Shown piece after piece: positions 23,940 to 35,870 of a stretch of DNA of 64,000 nt. The stretch lies in contig NC_053120.1 of the NCBI RefSeq assembly GCF_010015445.1, positions 12,872,597 through 12,936,596 on the forward strand, in the 5' to 3' direction. The notes beneath the pieces are model-generated. The model saw nothing but the letters and a program-made list of their open reading frames with translations, was not told the DNA's origin and did no database searches. The translations under genes and the position numbers were made by a program. The stretch is from Perca fluviatilis. Taxonomy: Eukaryota; Chordata; Actinopteri; Perciformes; Percidae. Position 1 is the stretch's first letter. The number at the start of each line of letters is the position of its first letter.

Positions 23940-24317
23940 GTAAACGTGGATCAGAAATGCTTTTTAAAAAGTGTGTGCTGTCTTGTTTCTGTGTGAAAAG
24001 TGTGAGGAATGGCTGTGCCACTTCGTGTTGGAGCGGATTTAAAGAGCCAAACTGGTACAAACAGGATTTTCAAAACAACAAATATAATGTAGCCTAATAA
24101 TCATAGAGGGGGGGGGGGGGAACTTTGTTGACAGAAATGTTACAGTGTTACGAAACAATAAACTCTTTGGTTGCCAGTGTTTGGCCGTAACAACAGGCGC
24201 TTTGAAGTTAGGACGCATTTATCTGGGGCATCAACACGCTGGAGGTTTCACCTTTATTATCCCCTAATCCGCTTAAAAAGACGAATTTTACAACAGATCA
24301 GTTATTTAAACACATTC

Positions 24318-24320
<3 letters not shown>

Positions 24321-24367
<47 letters not shown>

Positions 24368-24371
24368 CGTG
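24321..24371. repeat. (GT)n microsatellite ending in GCGT units
   Basis: GT run from 24321 to about 24362 followed by gcgtgcgt. It lies about 380 bp inside intron 1. Confidence 0.95.
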
Positions 24372-25089
24372 CTGAAAAGGTGAATAAACTGTCACCTAAC
24401 GTACATTGATTCTCATTTGAAATCAGCAACATTTCATTGTGGATTGGCCCTAATCCAACAGCATTACAGATGAGTGCCTGGTTATAAAGATGCACACATG
24501 CCATTGTGCTGATAGATAAAAAAAAAAAAGATGGTTATGATTATAATGCCTTCCAGTGTGTCTGAGAATTGTGCTATGTAGGTCTCTTTAAAGTCAATAA
24601 CAATGAATAAATACATTTTTATTTAACTTGGCTGCAGCCCACAGATCCAATCCGAGAATCAGCCTTTTGGACGCAAGGAGAACGGGTTCTCATTGCTTGA
24701 TAGATGGTTTAAATTATGTCTGTATTTTCAAAGTAGTTGTAGATTAATATTGTTATTGACTTATTGATTCATTGTCTCAACTTTGACTGAACTGATTTTT
24801 GAGTTTTATTAGAGGTGAGATGGTTCATGTGTTTGTGTCCCTTGTTTATTCCCTGTTGGAGACATTAAACATATTGGCTTTTACTAGCCAATAGTAACCC
24901 CATAATGCTGATGAGTATATGCCCTTATTAAATGATACACACCTTGATTTATCATTGATGTTAAAGCTGAAACAGCCCATTGACTCATAACATTTTTTTT
25001 TAGAAACAAATAGGCCGAAACGGCACAGATTCTAGCTAGTAAACTGAAAACCTTTTTATGGGTTTGAACAGAAAGCAAGCAATTTGAAT

Positions 25090-25394
25090 TAGAGCTGAAA
25101 CGTTTAGTCCATTAATTAGTTGGTCAACAGAAAATGCGTTGACTATCAGCTATTCTGAAAATGAAATTAATTCATTTAAAGTCAGTTTAAAGCAACAATA
25201 CCACACATTCCTCCGTTCCACCTTCTGAATTCTGAGGATTTGCTGTTTGTGTTTGTCTTATGTGATAATAACTAAACACTGTTGGTCGGACAAACGATCA
25301 ACATGATTTACTATTTTCTGGCCTCTTACACATTGATCAAGAAGGTAATCAGCAGATTAATCGACGATGAAAATAATCGCTTGCCGCAGCCCTG
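25090..25394. mobile_element. hAT-type MITE (GGGCTGCAAC family)
   Basis: The left end TAGAGCTGAAACG and the right end (ATAATCGCTTGCCGCAGCCCTG) are diverged versions of TAGGGCTGCAAC...GATTA termini, with attaatcgacgatgaaaata inside the right end. The family is very common in teleosts and is seen intact with its target duplication at 51751-52068. A target duplication here is not convincing. Confidence 0.6.
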
Positions 25395-25784
25395 ATTTAT
25401 TAAACGTACTATGTGAACACAATGAAAACACCACTTGGCCATGTCCATGCGTGCAGACCTGCATTGAGTCCCCAAATGGCAGGGGGTGCGGAGTGCAGTG
25501 CCGGTTGCTGCAGGGTGTGTGTGGTGGGGGGTGTTTAGCACTTCAGAGGCAGAGGAGCTCACAGGCCCCGAACACAGAGGCGAGGCAGCGGGGGGGCCCT
25601 GCCCCCAAATGGTGTTTCATCTTGTCTGCTTCCACACTGAGCTTCCTTCATCCCGGCCTATGGGAGTCGGCTTTGAGGACTTCCTCTGATTCCCCCTGGA
25701 TCCGCCTTTGTCACCGCTCATCCTTCCCCGAGCTCCAGTTTCTCTGCTGATTTGTAGAGTTTGTCTTTTTTTTTTTTTTGCTCT

Positions 25785-25785
<1 letters not shown>

Positions 25786-25811
<26 letters not shown>
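25786..25811. repeat. (TTA)n microsatellite
   Basis: About nine TTA units directly after a poly-T run (25765-25779). Confidence 0.9.
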
Positions 25812-25815
<4 letters not shown>

Positions 25816-27004
25816 TCTTTGCTCATGCTGGCGCATACAGTGAAATTATTCACACCTCTTCTATCAGCTGCAAAGCTGTAATTCATGCAAACATATTTTA
25901 ATATATTTCAAGTACTTTATTTTTAATGACTCATTCAGATTTCATATAGCCCTTTCTAAATTATTTATGAAAGCATTCATTCAGCGTCATCCCCCTGTAT
26001 CGTGGGAAAACAGCTTTGAGGCAATCATGTTGTTGTACAAGCTGTGAAAATATGACTTGGCATGAAGCTAATGCGAGTTTGATTGAAGCGGTGCATTTCA
26101 TGGATTTGTCAGAGTGGTTTTCCGCGATATAAGAGACGTGCGTCCAGTATAAACAGTCCACATCTGCCTGTGAAAACAACTTTAGGAATCTATTGGCCAT
26201 GCTGTCTGTGTGGACACCTGCTCTGATGCAGGTGTGTCTGTTGAACTGGATTTCTCTTTATCTTTCTGTCTCTTTGGCAGTTTCCCCTTTTTCCCTGTGC
26301 AGTGAAGTCGCCAGTGATTTTCCACACTGTCGTCACCCCCCCCCCCTCAAAAAACAACAACATCCAAACCGCACCATTGACTTCAAGTTCAGCTTTCTGG
26401 AGTCACAGCTGCCATTCATTATCTCTTTGATGCTCTTTTTGTATTTTCTTTTTTTGGCACAAAGACATCAACGTGCAAAAGTTCATGCTCTACTGTTTCG
26501 GAGAGGATCTGAAGGTTTTGTCATCAAGCGAGCATCCCCGCATCTCCGTTTAAAGCGTAATTCTACCTCTCTCCGCTCCACCCCTCATTATCTGGCAGAT
26601 GTGTAATTTGAGGCTTTCCTTGTCAGTGCTTCTGCGTCACTGGGTCAACCTTGTTCAATCTGTCATTGAGTTCCTCCATTATCGGGGGACAGGAGGGTGT
26701 AGAGACGACACTCTGGTTAAGTTGATGGGTCCAGAGGATGTTTTTCTTTCAGATTTAGAGATGGCTTCTTTATTGTCCTTTTTCTAAAAAAAAAAATGTT
26801 TTGCCACAGTCTGTACAGAGCCTCACATAAATACATAGGTACATGAATAGATCATACACCCCAACATAACTACACGAAAGACATCAGATACATCCACACA
26901 TAGATGTATGTTGTGAAAGCCATTCCCTGGGAAGTTTTAAAGATTAAAATGTGTATGGCATTCCACTACAATCTATTACAATTCAGACTCCTCTCATAAA
27001 GTGG

Positions 27005-27245
27005 CGTATGTATGACACGCCAATTCGTATATGCCATTTTTGGCGTGTTATAACTACGCATAATCGCCCCGGCCGCCATTGACCTATATTACGTGTGAAT
27101 TTTCGCTGTAGCGAGTAGTATGAATGATGTTTACATCCGCTGTATACAGCATAGACATACATGTGGATAGCTCAAAATGCATACAGATAACGCGCCATTT
27201 GGCTTTAGGAAAGTGGCGTTTATGTTTACGCAAAGTCATGATGCC
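27005..27245. repeat. Dispersed teleost repeat (gtggcgtatgtatgacacgcc)
   Basis: Blocks gtatgtatgacacgccaatt, cgcataatcgccccggccgc and ttaggaaagtggcgtttatg are, from memory, parts of a repeat seen in many teleost genomes. There is no coding frame and no terminal repeats could be defined. Confidence 0.4.
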
Positions 27246-27330
27246 ATGTTGTACAATTAGTTCAGTTTATTTTTAGTAATTCAGTTGATTTGAAAGTGAT
27301 TATTGCAACTACAAACTGTAAAGTTTGCTG

Positions 27331-27665
27331 TAGGGCTGCAACTTTTTGTTCTTGTCGTAATTGATTGATCTATCATGTTCTCTGTTATTTGATCATCGTT
27401 TGGTTTATGAAATCATTCAATTAATCAATCAGAAACATCAATCAAAAATTTCTCAAGAGTCAAAGAGGACATCTTCAAATGCTTTATTCTGTCTAACCAA
27501 CAGTCCACAACCAAAATAAAATATGATGAAGAAAAGCATAAACATGTCACATTTGTGAAGCCAGAACCAGTGAATGTTTGGCATTTTTATTATAAAAATG
27601 ACTGATTACTGACAATTAATCAAGAATCAAAATAGTTGCTAATAAATCTCTATTTTCAGTCTCTA
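27331..27665. mobile_element. hAT-type MITE fragment (GGGCTGCAAC family)
   Basis: Starts TAGGGCTGCAACTTTTTG and contains the family's middle blocks (gtcaaagaggacatcttcaa, aatgctttattctgtctaac, tgactgattactgacaatta, aatcaaaatagttgctaata). The right terminus is missing or too diverged. Confidence 0.6.
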
Positions 27666-27957
27666 GCATGATTCATCCCAACTGTTTAGTGTTTTGCATT
27701 CATTTCCCATCATTTACATATTACATTTTCCCTTTAATGTGATATTTCTTTTAAACAGCCTTTGTGTGGCTTGTGTTAAGTTATTGCTAATCAATACTAT
27801 TTATATCTTTCATTGTTGGAGCCTGGCATCGTCTCTTAGTGTAAAAATCAGAAAGTTAATACTCTAATTAATAGTTAAAAGGTGATTTCTTATTCGGAAT
27901 GATTTCTGCCATGCAACCCTCAGCGGTTGTTATGAAAGTAGACTATCTTCTCTGATA

Positions 27958-28005
27958 CACTGTATGTAACTAATGAGCATTCACTGTATGTAACTAATGA
28001 GCATT
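27958..28005. repeat. Perfect 24-bp tandem duplication
   Basis: The unit cactgtatgtaactaatgag + catt occupies 27958-27981 and is repeated without change at 27982-28005. Confidence 0.95.
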
Positions 28006-28305
28006 TCATGTCAGATTTTCTGCGGCTTAAAGCAGGAGGGGTTGGCACGGCAATTTGGACTTGGATCTAAATATGAAATAGAATCTCCTGTCCCTTTTCC
28101 ATGTTATTAAAACATGGGCCTGGTGCTTCTCGTCCGCTAGAGCCAGGACCACGCTACATGTTTCCAGCCACAGTTGCAGCAACACACACTTGATCACTGT
28201 TGGAAACGAATAGGCGCGCATAGATTGTCACTAAATGGCGAAGCCAAAAAGAGATCAGTCATCGCTGTGTGAAAAGTCCAGCTCACTTGCCTTTATAGAG
28301 AGGCT

Positions 28306-28345
28306 ATTTCCTTTGTACAATCGGATGATTATTTACAAAGGAAAT
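28306..28345. repeat. 12-bp perfect inverted repeat in a non-repetitive segment
   Basis: ATTTCCTTTGTA (28306-28317) and TACAAAGGAAAT (28334-28345) flank a 16-base centre. Each arm holds a CTTTG(T/A) core of the SOX/TCF type. The surrounding 28020-28580 contains no recognised transposon. Confidence 0.6.
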
Positions 28346-28747
28346 TTCACTGTGTTAGTTTTAAGGGCCTTAATCCTCCTCCGAGAAGTGTGGTTTGTTA
28401 TTAAGGCTGGCTCGTCCAGCATCCCCGGGCCCCTAAATGAATATTGATAGTAATTTGAGGGCAATGGAGGGTTTGCGCAGGAGAAGAGAAAATTGGGACA
28501 GTGCCGGCACTGTCATTAGACTGTGATTTTCTGGGTTTGGGTTTGGTCCAAGGGCAACAACAGTTGAGGGGCTATCACAGAGCCCCAGTTCCTGCTTTGT
28601 TTCTTTTTTTTTTAAGCTTAGAATAGACATTATCTAAATGTCTTCCACCTGCCTTTATTTATCTACTTTCTCTTTTTCTGTTTCTCTCGGCTGCTGTTTC
28701 TTCTCTTTGCCTCGCTTTGTATTGAATCCCTTGCAGAGACGGAGAGG

Positions 28748-28770
28748 GAGGAGGAGGAGGAGGAGGAGGG
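28748..28770. repeat. (GGA)n microsatellite
   Basis: About seven GGA units. Confidence 0.9.
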
Positions 28771-29056
28771 CTAGAGGATATACAGCAGGACATCAGAATT
28801 CCTGCTAGGTTCTCTGCAGTACAGCTTCAAAGCCTTCTTGCTTCTCATTGCATTGCCTGCATGGCTGTGTGCTGAAACAGTCAAGGTTACCACGAGCCTC
28901 AGAGGCCCTCTGCTACATGTTGGAGCATTTCTATCTCTCATTCATTCTCTCTGTTCACTTTAAATATGTGTATGAGCCACTCTGCATCCAGCCCTCCATG
29001 CAGGGCTTGCAGACGTTGACTGTGTGTTCAGTTGAACAGAAAGTTATAGTATATAC

Positions 29057-29841
29057 TAGGGATGCACCGAATATTCGGCCACCGAAAATTTTCGGCCGAA
29101 AAATGGCTTTCAAAAGCATTTACACAAAACCTTTTCTACGCGAACTGCATCGTGTCAGTACCCATCCGTTCCACCTGCAAAGCGTCTCCTAAGCAAAGAG
29201 GTTGAGACGGACCACGGAGGAAAACAATGAAAAGTACGCTTTAGAGTCTGTCAGCACACGTTTCAGTGAGATCTGTTCGGATCCTCTGCACTTCATCGCG
29301 ACTGTACTTGATCCGCGTTATAAAGACCATTACTTGGATGCGGAAATAAAGCAGGGCGCACGAGAAATGATCCAGGCCGCGATGGATGCGGAGAACCCGC
29401 GTGGAGACGGAGACGGAGCAGCACCCAGCGCAGGAGATCAGAGCGCAGAAAAAAAGACTGGTCTCGCTGCACCAGATGAGGGGCATGCACCCTCGTTGTC
29501 TGATATGTTCAGTGAAATCCTGCAAGAAAGTGCCTCAATTAATAATAATAATAATAACAATAGGTAAGCTATTCTGTTCTTAGGCTACTGTATACTGTAT
29601 GTGACTATCAGATTGTAGCCATATTTCTGCTAGATATTTTTTTAATTAAACTTTAATATTAATTTATACAATTGCAATGCCTTGATTTTAGTAAAGTTAG
29701 TACACAGTCATAGCCATAAATGCAATGGTACTAATAATTGGCTTAATTTCTTTCAGTGTTTCGGTTTCGGTTTTCGGTCTTGGTTTCCTCTTTTTTCGGT
29801 TTTCGGTTTCGGCCAAGAATTTTCATTTCGGTGCATCACTA
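29057..29841 (+). mobile_element. Internally deleted hAT transposon, 785 bp
   Basis: Terminal repeats TAGGGATGCACCGAA and TTCGGTGCATCACTA (one mismatch) are flanked by a perfect 8-bp duplication, gtatatac, at 29049-29056 and 29842-29849. Subterminal ttcggttttcggtttcgg motifs are reiterated near the right end, and ttcggccgaaaa at the left. The interior retains a piece of hAT transposase. A full hAT element is several kb, so most of the transposase has been lost. Confidence 0.92.
29160..29567 (+). pseudogene. hAT transposase fragment (C-terminal region)
   Basis: The frame reads RRTTEENNEKYALESV, then ATVLDPRYKDHYLDAEIK, the conserved LDPRYK block that precedes the hAT dimerisation domain, followed by a charged linker (NPRGDGDGAAPSAGDQSAEK) and FSEILQESAS before a run of Asn codons (AAT repeat, about 29541-29560). 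It lacks the zinc-finger BED domain, the RNase H-like catalytic residues and the final hATC motif. The fragment is therefore non-functional. Confidence 0.85.
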
Positions 29842-30645
29842 GTATATACTGTGTATAAATAGGCTATTTTATGAAAGAAGAGAGCACATGTATACAGTTT
29901 TTGTCTTCACAATAATACTCATCCAATAAGCAAATGAACGCTTAGGTGTCAAATATATCTCTAAGCACATGCCTACATTTGTCTTGTTGAGGACATAATG
30001 GGGCTCTCTTCGTTGCCCACCCCTCAGGGCACAGGGTTTACATAATGTAACCAACTATTCCCTGAAACATACTTTGGGTGGAGGACAGAAACCTTCTCTT
30101 GGTGTGTGTTTAATATTTTCAGTAAGTCTAACATTTTTACGCACAATGGAGTATTATGTAGGATACTGAACTAATCTCTGGTTCTTGGTTAATGTCCATA
30201 CCATTACCGCTAAACCATCCAATCAAGGTTTTGTGTGATTAACAGGGATGTTTTGCTTCAATGTTAGCAAAACTGTCTGCTGTTTTATACTGGTGCTGCA
30301 GAACTGGGGCACGTTTTTAGGATGTCGTTATTTTGCTCATATTTCTAATGTAAAACCTCCCAAAAACACATCGATTGATTTCTTTTGGCCACTTTTAGGC
30401 CAGCAAAAACAAGGTGTAAATACAAAAATGTACATATTATCACCTTGTTCTCCATTACGTTAGCCAGTAAACTGCTAACCTCGTCTATTCATCATTTGCC
30501 GGTAGCGTGCAGTGGAAAAATGGCTGGCAGGGCTGGACTGGGGTAAAAAAGAAATCAGAGAACCATTTGAGACCCAGACCAGCCCAGCAAAATCAGCCAG
30601 ACAACAACCATCCTTGCACTACCCTTCAACACATGTACATACCAG

Positions 30646-30744
30646 CAGGGTTCAACATTGGTAGATTTGCTTGATTCGTCAGCAAAAAAAAAACACATTC
30701 ACTAGCCATTTGGATTGTGGACAAAAAGTTAATTTTGAACCCTG
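30646..30744. mobile_element. Miniature hAT element, 99 bp
   Basis: Ends CAGGGTTCAACATT and AATTTTGAACCCTG form imperfect 14-bp inverted repeats. The flanks cataccag (30638-30645) and cataccag (30745-30752) are a perfect 8-bp target duplication. No coding capacity. Confidence 0.85.
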
Positions 30745-30928
30745 CATACCAGCCCCTAATACTCTCACTTATCTGAGTGGTAAGTAAGAGAGTATTATAA
30801 TGTACTCACTGATTGAAAAAGGCTGGCTGGCTCCTGATGGCAAGATGGCTAAAGGTTGAGGGTGGAGCGTGGCTGTCATCAAGATGTCTTGTATAGTAAA
30901 CAAGTGACAAGTCTGTAAGTTAAACTTA

Positions 30929-31406
30929 AAGGAACACGCCGACTTATTGGGACTTTGACTTATTCACCGTAACCCCCAGAGTTAGAAAAGTCCTTCAAGA
31001 CCCTTCTCATCTCCGTGCGTGCTGTAAGGCTGTCTGACGGCTCCAGCGGCATCAGCCCATAACAGAACATGCAGGTGAATGGTTCCAGTAATCCTACTGC
31101 TCTGAATAAGTGACAAAATAACGCCATCATGTTCCTATTTACATGTTGGGATTTGTAGAGTCACAGCGTGTACACAAAACATGTAAATAGGAACATGTTG
31201 GCGTTATTTTGTCACTTTTGTCACAATTCGGAGCAGTAGGCTAGTTGGAACCAGTTACCTGCAGGATCTGTGCTGGGCTAAGTTAATACTGGAGACGTCA
31301 GACAGCGTTACAGCACGCACTGAGATGAGAAGGGTATGTATGGACTTATCTAACTCTGGGGGTTACGGTGAATAAGCTAAAGTCCCAATAAGTCGGCGTG
31401 TTCCTT
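30929..31406. mobile_element. Palindromic (foldback) MITE, 478 bp
   Basis: The ends AAGGAACACGCCGACTTATT and its exact inverse are flanked by TTA (30926-30928 and 31407-31409); the sites can also be read as TTAA. The inverted match continues inward almost to the centre: arms 30929-31147 and 31178-31406 around a loop of about 30 bases (31148-31177), with the last arm part aacatgtaaataggaacatg. Nearly the whole element is therefore one long imperfect hairpin. It has no coding frame. Confidence 0.88.
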
Positions 31407-32345
31407 TTAAGCTGCATTTTGTACACAGTATGCTTATGTTAGTGGAATGTGGATAAATCAGAAAGTTATCGTACTATGTTTGTAAGTAAGTGCTTGCTAA
31501 AACATAACTAACATTAGCGTACTAACCGCTAACTTGTCCTCTCTGGTAGACAAAGGGTGCTGAAACAATCGTTTGATATGCTTAAATCTTGTGTTTTTTA
31601 GCTAGCTACGGTCACTATGTTGTGTTATTTTCACTGCGGGTGGGGGCGGGACTTAAATGCGCTCTGTCTCTATGATAGGATGGAAGTGGGCCATAGTGGG
31701 ATGTGATTGGCCAGTGTTCAGATGAGAGACAAACCAGTTGCCCAGTCATGTGATCTCTCTCCTCTCTGTGGCCTGTTCATAGACACAATGATGGCCAAAA
31801 AAAAAAAAAAAAACAAGATTCTGATCCACCGGAAATCTCCCGGTACTCCCGATGGCCAATCCATGCCTGACAGAGGGTGAACCAAAGTGGTGAAGTTGCG
31901 GGCTATAAAAACCAAAACAGTGACGGTTAAACGTTGGAGCTGAGTGGAACTGCAGAGTCGAGGGATAATTCTCTGTGGGTTTGTCACTACGAGTGTCTCC
32001 TTTTACATAACAATTATTACAGCTGCTTTAACTTAACAATTTAGTGTTAAAGTGCAGACAAGAAAAAAAAAAAGTGGCATTCATGGGTGAAAAGGCTAAG
32101 TGTCTGTAGGGTTTCTATGGATCTAATAACATGTTCACATATTCATTTGCATCAGGGTTTGGAGCCACACTGGATAATATGCTTTAGCCCATTCACACCA
32201 ATGCCAAACACTGGTTTCCCTCCCCACCTCTCATGTTATCTTACTGCTTATGTCTGTCAGGTTTTGAAAGTTGTAGGGGTATCTTTCTCCTCCTTTCTCT
32301 TGTGTGGGATGTTCAGGTAGTCTGAGCTACAGGTGCTTTGCATTA

Positions 32346-32941
32346 AGGCGCTGACACACTAACCCGATAATCGGCCGTTGGACAGTCTGGCGAGGTCGGT
32401 TACTCGAGTGTGTTCCGTGCCGTCATCCGTCTGAGGGGCTGTCGGCCTTCATTTTGGCCGACCGGACATGTTCAGTCGGAGACGAGGCAGTTGGGACTCA
32501 CCCGGAAATGGCGAGCGGAATGAGCGTGACTAGAGTCTCTCAAAATCGGACAAAAAATCTTTTAAACTGACCTTTTTTGATCTGAAATGAAGACATATTC
32601 AGCAACTGCATGGCCTATTTCTCGCTTAATATGTTTTCAGAAACATGTTTCAGTGAACTATTTTTGTACAATATGAGATCATATTCTGAACAAGCCGCCA
32701 TGACAGTCTGGCTTTGAATTTCCGGAGAACATAAACCCACGTGACGCGTTCGTCCAATCAGCTGCCGGTTTTAATTTTTTGGGCAAAAATACAGATTAGC
32801 GCCGCCTGCTGCTATGGAGACGTATTACGTCTCATCTTTTCGGTGTGTTCTGAGGCACTTTTTGGACCAACTCGGGGAGACTGATCAGTCCGACTGGCTT
32901 TTCTGCCGATGGTTGGCCGTCTGGTTGGTGTGTAACCGCCA
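32346..32941 (+). mobile_element. TWA-flanked MITE, PIF/Harbinger-like, copy 1
   Basis: Ends AGGCGCTGACACAC and GTGTGTAACCGCCA are imperfect inverted repeats flanked by TTA (32343-32345 and 32942-32944). The interior (aatcggccgttggacagtct, gactagagtctctcaaaatc, cagtctggctttgaatttcc) is shared with copies at 48571-49183 (opposite orientation) and 63779-64000 (same orientation). No protein is encoded. The 3-bp TWA duplication is typical of PIF/Harbinger; the assignment is inference. Confidence 0.82.
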
Positions 32942-33834
32942 TTAGACAGCCTTGCATTGCGGCACAACCTCTCCTCAGTCCAGCCTTACATCATGATGTG
33001 CCTTAGCAGTTTATGAGCCATTCAAGGCTGTGCTGAACTATCTGCACCTCACTTTTTCTATTTTAACTGTTGCTTTTTTCAAACTGTTATTGCAGGTATC
33101 GTTTTTCTTTTTTTTCTTTTTTTTAAACACTTCCTTGCTTTCACACACAGTTGTTGGATTCTTGGTCTCAAGTTGCTGCTGATACATGAATACTTAAAAC
33201 TTTTACTGTTCTGTTAGTGTGGGTGCTTTAGTATTGTCTTTTTTATTTTTCATTTTTATCCAAGCTCAATTGAAAGTGAACATGGTAACCTGTCTGATGT
33301 GATAATCTGCTGCATATACATGACCTTATTTCCAAGCTAAACTTTTCTATCATATAAAAGTTAAATAGTTACATTGAAATTAAGAATTGTGTTTCTTGAG
33401 TCAGTTTTTTTAATGAGAAACAGGGCTCTCTGCCAACACCTGCAAAGTCCCCCCAGCGACATCTGCAATGTTTTAAAACTTGGAATGACTTCGATATAAG
33501 TTGTCATCATTCTTGGCCTGTCCAAAACCTGTGGAAACAGCCCAGTTCTGTCGACTGTTACCTTTATCATCCCGCCACAATGCTGGAGAGAACCGAGCAA
33601 AGGACCACATTTTCATTAAATGCGGAGCTGCTTGTATGTTTTGGCTTGAGTCCAGGCACTGAGAGGCTCAGGCCCCCCTCATATCCAACAGAGTCTCCAA
33701 CCCCCAAACTGAGCACGCATCAGACACGGTGAAATCCCCAGACTTGCTGGACAAAACTGGGGTTTAAGTGCTGCTGTCCGATGGAAATCCTAACCTAGAT
33801 CTTCAGAAAACCAGGGTCCAAATGTGGGCCTAAA

Positions 33835-34120
33835 GCGTGATTTATGCTTCTGCAGAGGCTCCACGCAGAGCTTTCGCCATAGCCTACGTAAGTGGCCTGA
33901 AGTTTATACTTGTGCGTTGGTGTATGCGTCAATCTCTTTAAGAGAATAGCAGGACCGCCATATGTGTGGTAGAGCGAGTGAGAGAGTGATGGTGATTAGC
34001 TTCGGAGCGAGTAGCGACTCTAGAGGCATAGTGAGAGAAACAAAGTGTCTCCACTGTGCTTTCTGACCACGGTGGGAAATCTGTAGCAGGAAAAGTTAAC
34101 CTTTGGCCAGAGGGATTAAA
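33835..34120. repeat. Dispersed teleost repeat (gcgtgatttatgcttctg)
   Basis: Blocks gcgtgatttatgcttctgca, aagtggcctgaagtttatac, ttgtgcgttggtgtatgcgt and aagagaatagcaggaccgcc are in the order of a repeat I recall from percomorph genomes. The right edge is approximate. Confidence 0.45.
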
Positions 34121-35469
34121 ACAGGATTGAATGGAAGTTGTGTGCAGATTTGTCTGTGTTCAGTCTGTCCCTACCTGCCGGCTAGCTAACACTAGCTAGC
34201 TGTCCGCACATATGAGGCTGGAGGGTCGTCAGCAAACAGACAATAAGAGCAGATGATTTAGTGAGCGGACTTTTCTGCTCTTATCTGCGCTGAAACAGAT
34301 GATTAAAGTGGTTGTCTGTGCACTACTTAGTTGAAACCTCAGGTACTGGCAGTCCATAGCTGTGTGGCATAACCTGTATTTTTTTTGAATATGTATAACT
34401 ATGACAGTCTTGCCTGTGGTATTTTATCATTCTTGCTCAAGTATCTTGCAAATGAATTCATAAAAATCAGAAGTTTCACTTCTGCATTTTGCTGGAGGAA
34501 ACATTTGAGATTGTATTCTTTGGCTCCATCACCCTGGGCTATTTATCCTATTTTAAAAGACTTCATTCTGAGTGACAACCCAACCACAAATTGGCTATAA
34601 GGCATTCAAACTTAGTTTTGTTAACCATAGTTAGAAATGTGACTGCGGTCATTGTGAAATATCTTCTTTTTTTTTTTTGAGGGACACAAGTCATAAGTTG
34701 ACTTTGTGAAATTAAATTTTCAGATTTTCTTTTGACAATTTTTAACAGTTGCCAACAGAGACCTGAACAGACATGATCATTTGGAGTCTGGCTTCATCTT
34801 TATTTGAATCTACCTGCAGCCCTCTTCCATATCTAACAAAAACTGTGCTAGAAGCTGGCTTGAAGAAAGATATGTGGAGAAAAACATGTTCAAGGATGTG
34901 TTTTCTTTTCCCCCAGAGCTTTTGAACAACATGACTCCAATTCATTTCAATCAAATCCCTTTAATTTCTTTTGCCTGTGTAAATACAGCCTAGTGCACCG
35001 TCTTTTGGCTCCTGCTGGATTGCGGCCGGAACGGAGCATAAAACTGATGTTCTTCCCCTTCTGCACCAGCTGTTGTGGTTTAAATCTGTCTGTACTGTCG
35101 TGGCCAGATCGTTTATCTGACCGCTTTTTGATCTGTTTCCCACATTTCCCAGTTAAAGAAGGCCTCTCTTCGGTTGGCCTTGACTGAAATTGGTTTTGCA
35201 GTGATTGGCAGTCTCTTTTAGCCTTTTGCCTTTTTCTGTCTGCTTTTGCTTTCTCTAAATCTCTCCCAGCTTGCATCTCGTTGTTGACCTGCTCTACAAT
35301 GCTGAGCTCCTGTTAAGAATCTAGAGTGAACATTTCCTTGGCTGCTATCGAAGTGCAATGTAGATAAACACGGGCAGATTAAATTTCTTCCAGCTGCAAA
35401 CATCCTGTCGTTATTAGTTTTACCTTCGATAAACATCGGGATGCCAATTGCAGGTGTGCACACATGCAT

Positions 35470-35870
35470 ACACATGAGAGTGCGGATCGGGCCGCATTTT
35501 TCTGTCGAGCCCGGCCCGCGTCCGACAGAGCAGTAACCGAACCCGGCCCGAGCCCGACAGGCATTAAGATATTTATGTCCGAGCCAGACACAGTTAAAAT
35601 CTCTTTTTTTTTTCTCATACTAATGACACATGTACGTTTGTTTGTGTGGAAAGCCCGCTTTTATTAAGCAGCTGTAGGAAGGCATTCGGAAATGTCAACA
35701 GATGAGCACATCTGCGCACACGGGGCAACAAGCGCACGTTAACACAGGCGCGCACCTACATAATAACCTTTTTAAATTTTAAATGTTCAATGCTTTATCG
35801 CGCTGATGTGACCGAGCTCAACCCAAACCCCAACATCATTTGTAAATATCTGTCCGAACCAGGGCCGGCC
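35470..35870. repeat. Possible GC-rich repeat (gagcccggcccg motifs)
   Basis: Reiterated gagcccggcccg, acccggcccgagcccgacag and ccgagccagacacagtta at 35500-35600 stand out from the AT-rich surroundings, and ccgagctcaacccaaacccc recurs at 35812-35832. This resembles the ends of a hAT-type element, but no target duplication could be fixed. Confidence 0.3.

Noticed and set aside
25367..25750. 127-codon frame in early intron 1 as a possible cachd1 exon
   Set aside because: Its start lies in the end of a hAT MITE and the rest shows no resemblance to the expected CACHD1 exon 2; no matching splice-acceptor logic.
26193..26606. 137-codon frame with hydrophobic stretches
   Set aside because: Contains poly-C and poly-T low-complexity translated segments; no known family and no exon borders.
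29386..29583. Second frame overlapping the hAT fragment
   Set aside because: Shadow of the LDPRYK-containing frame; no independent features.
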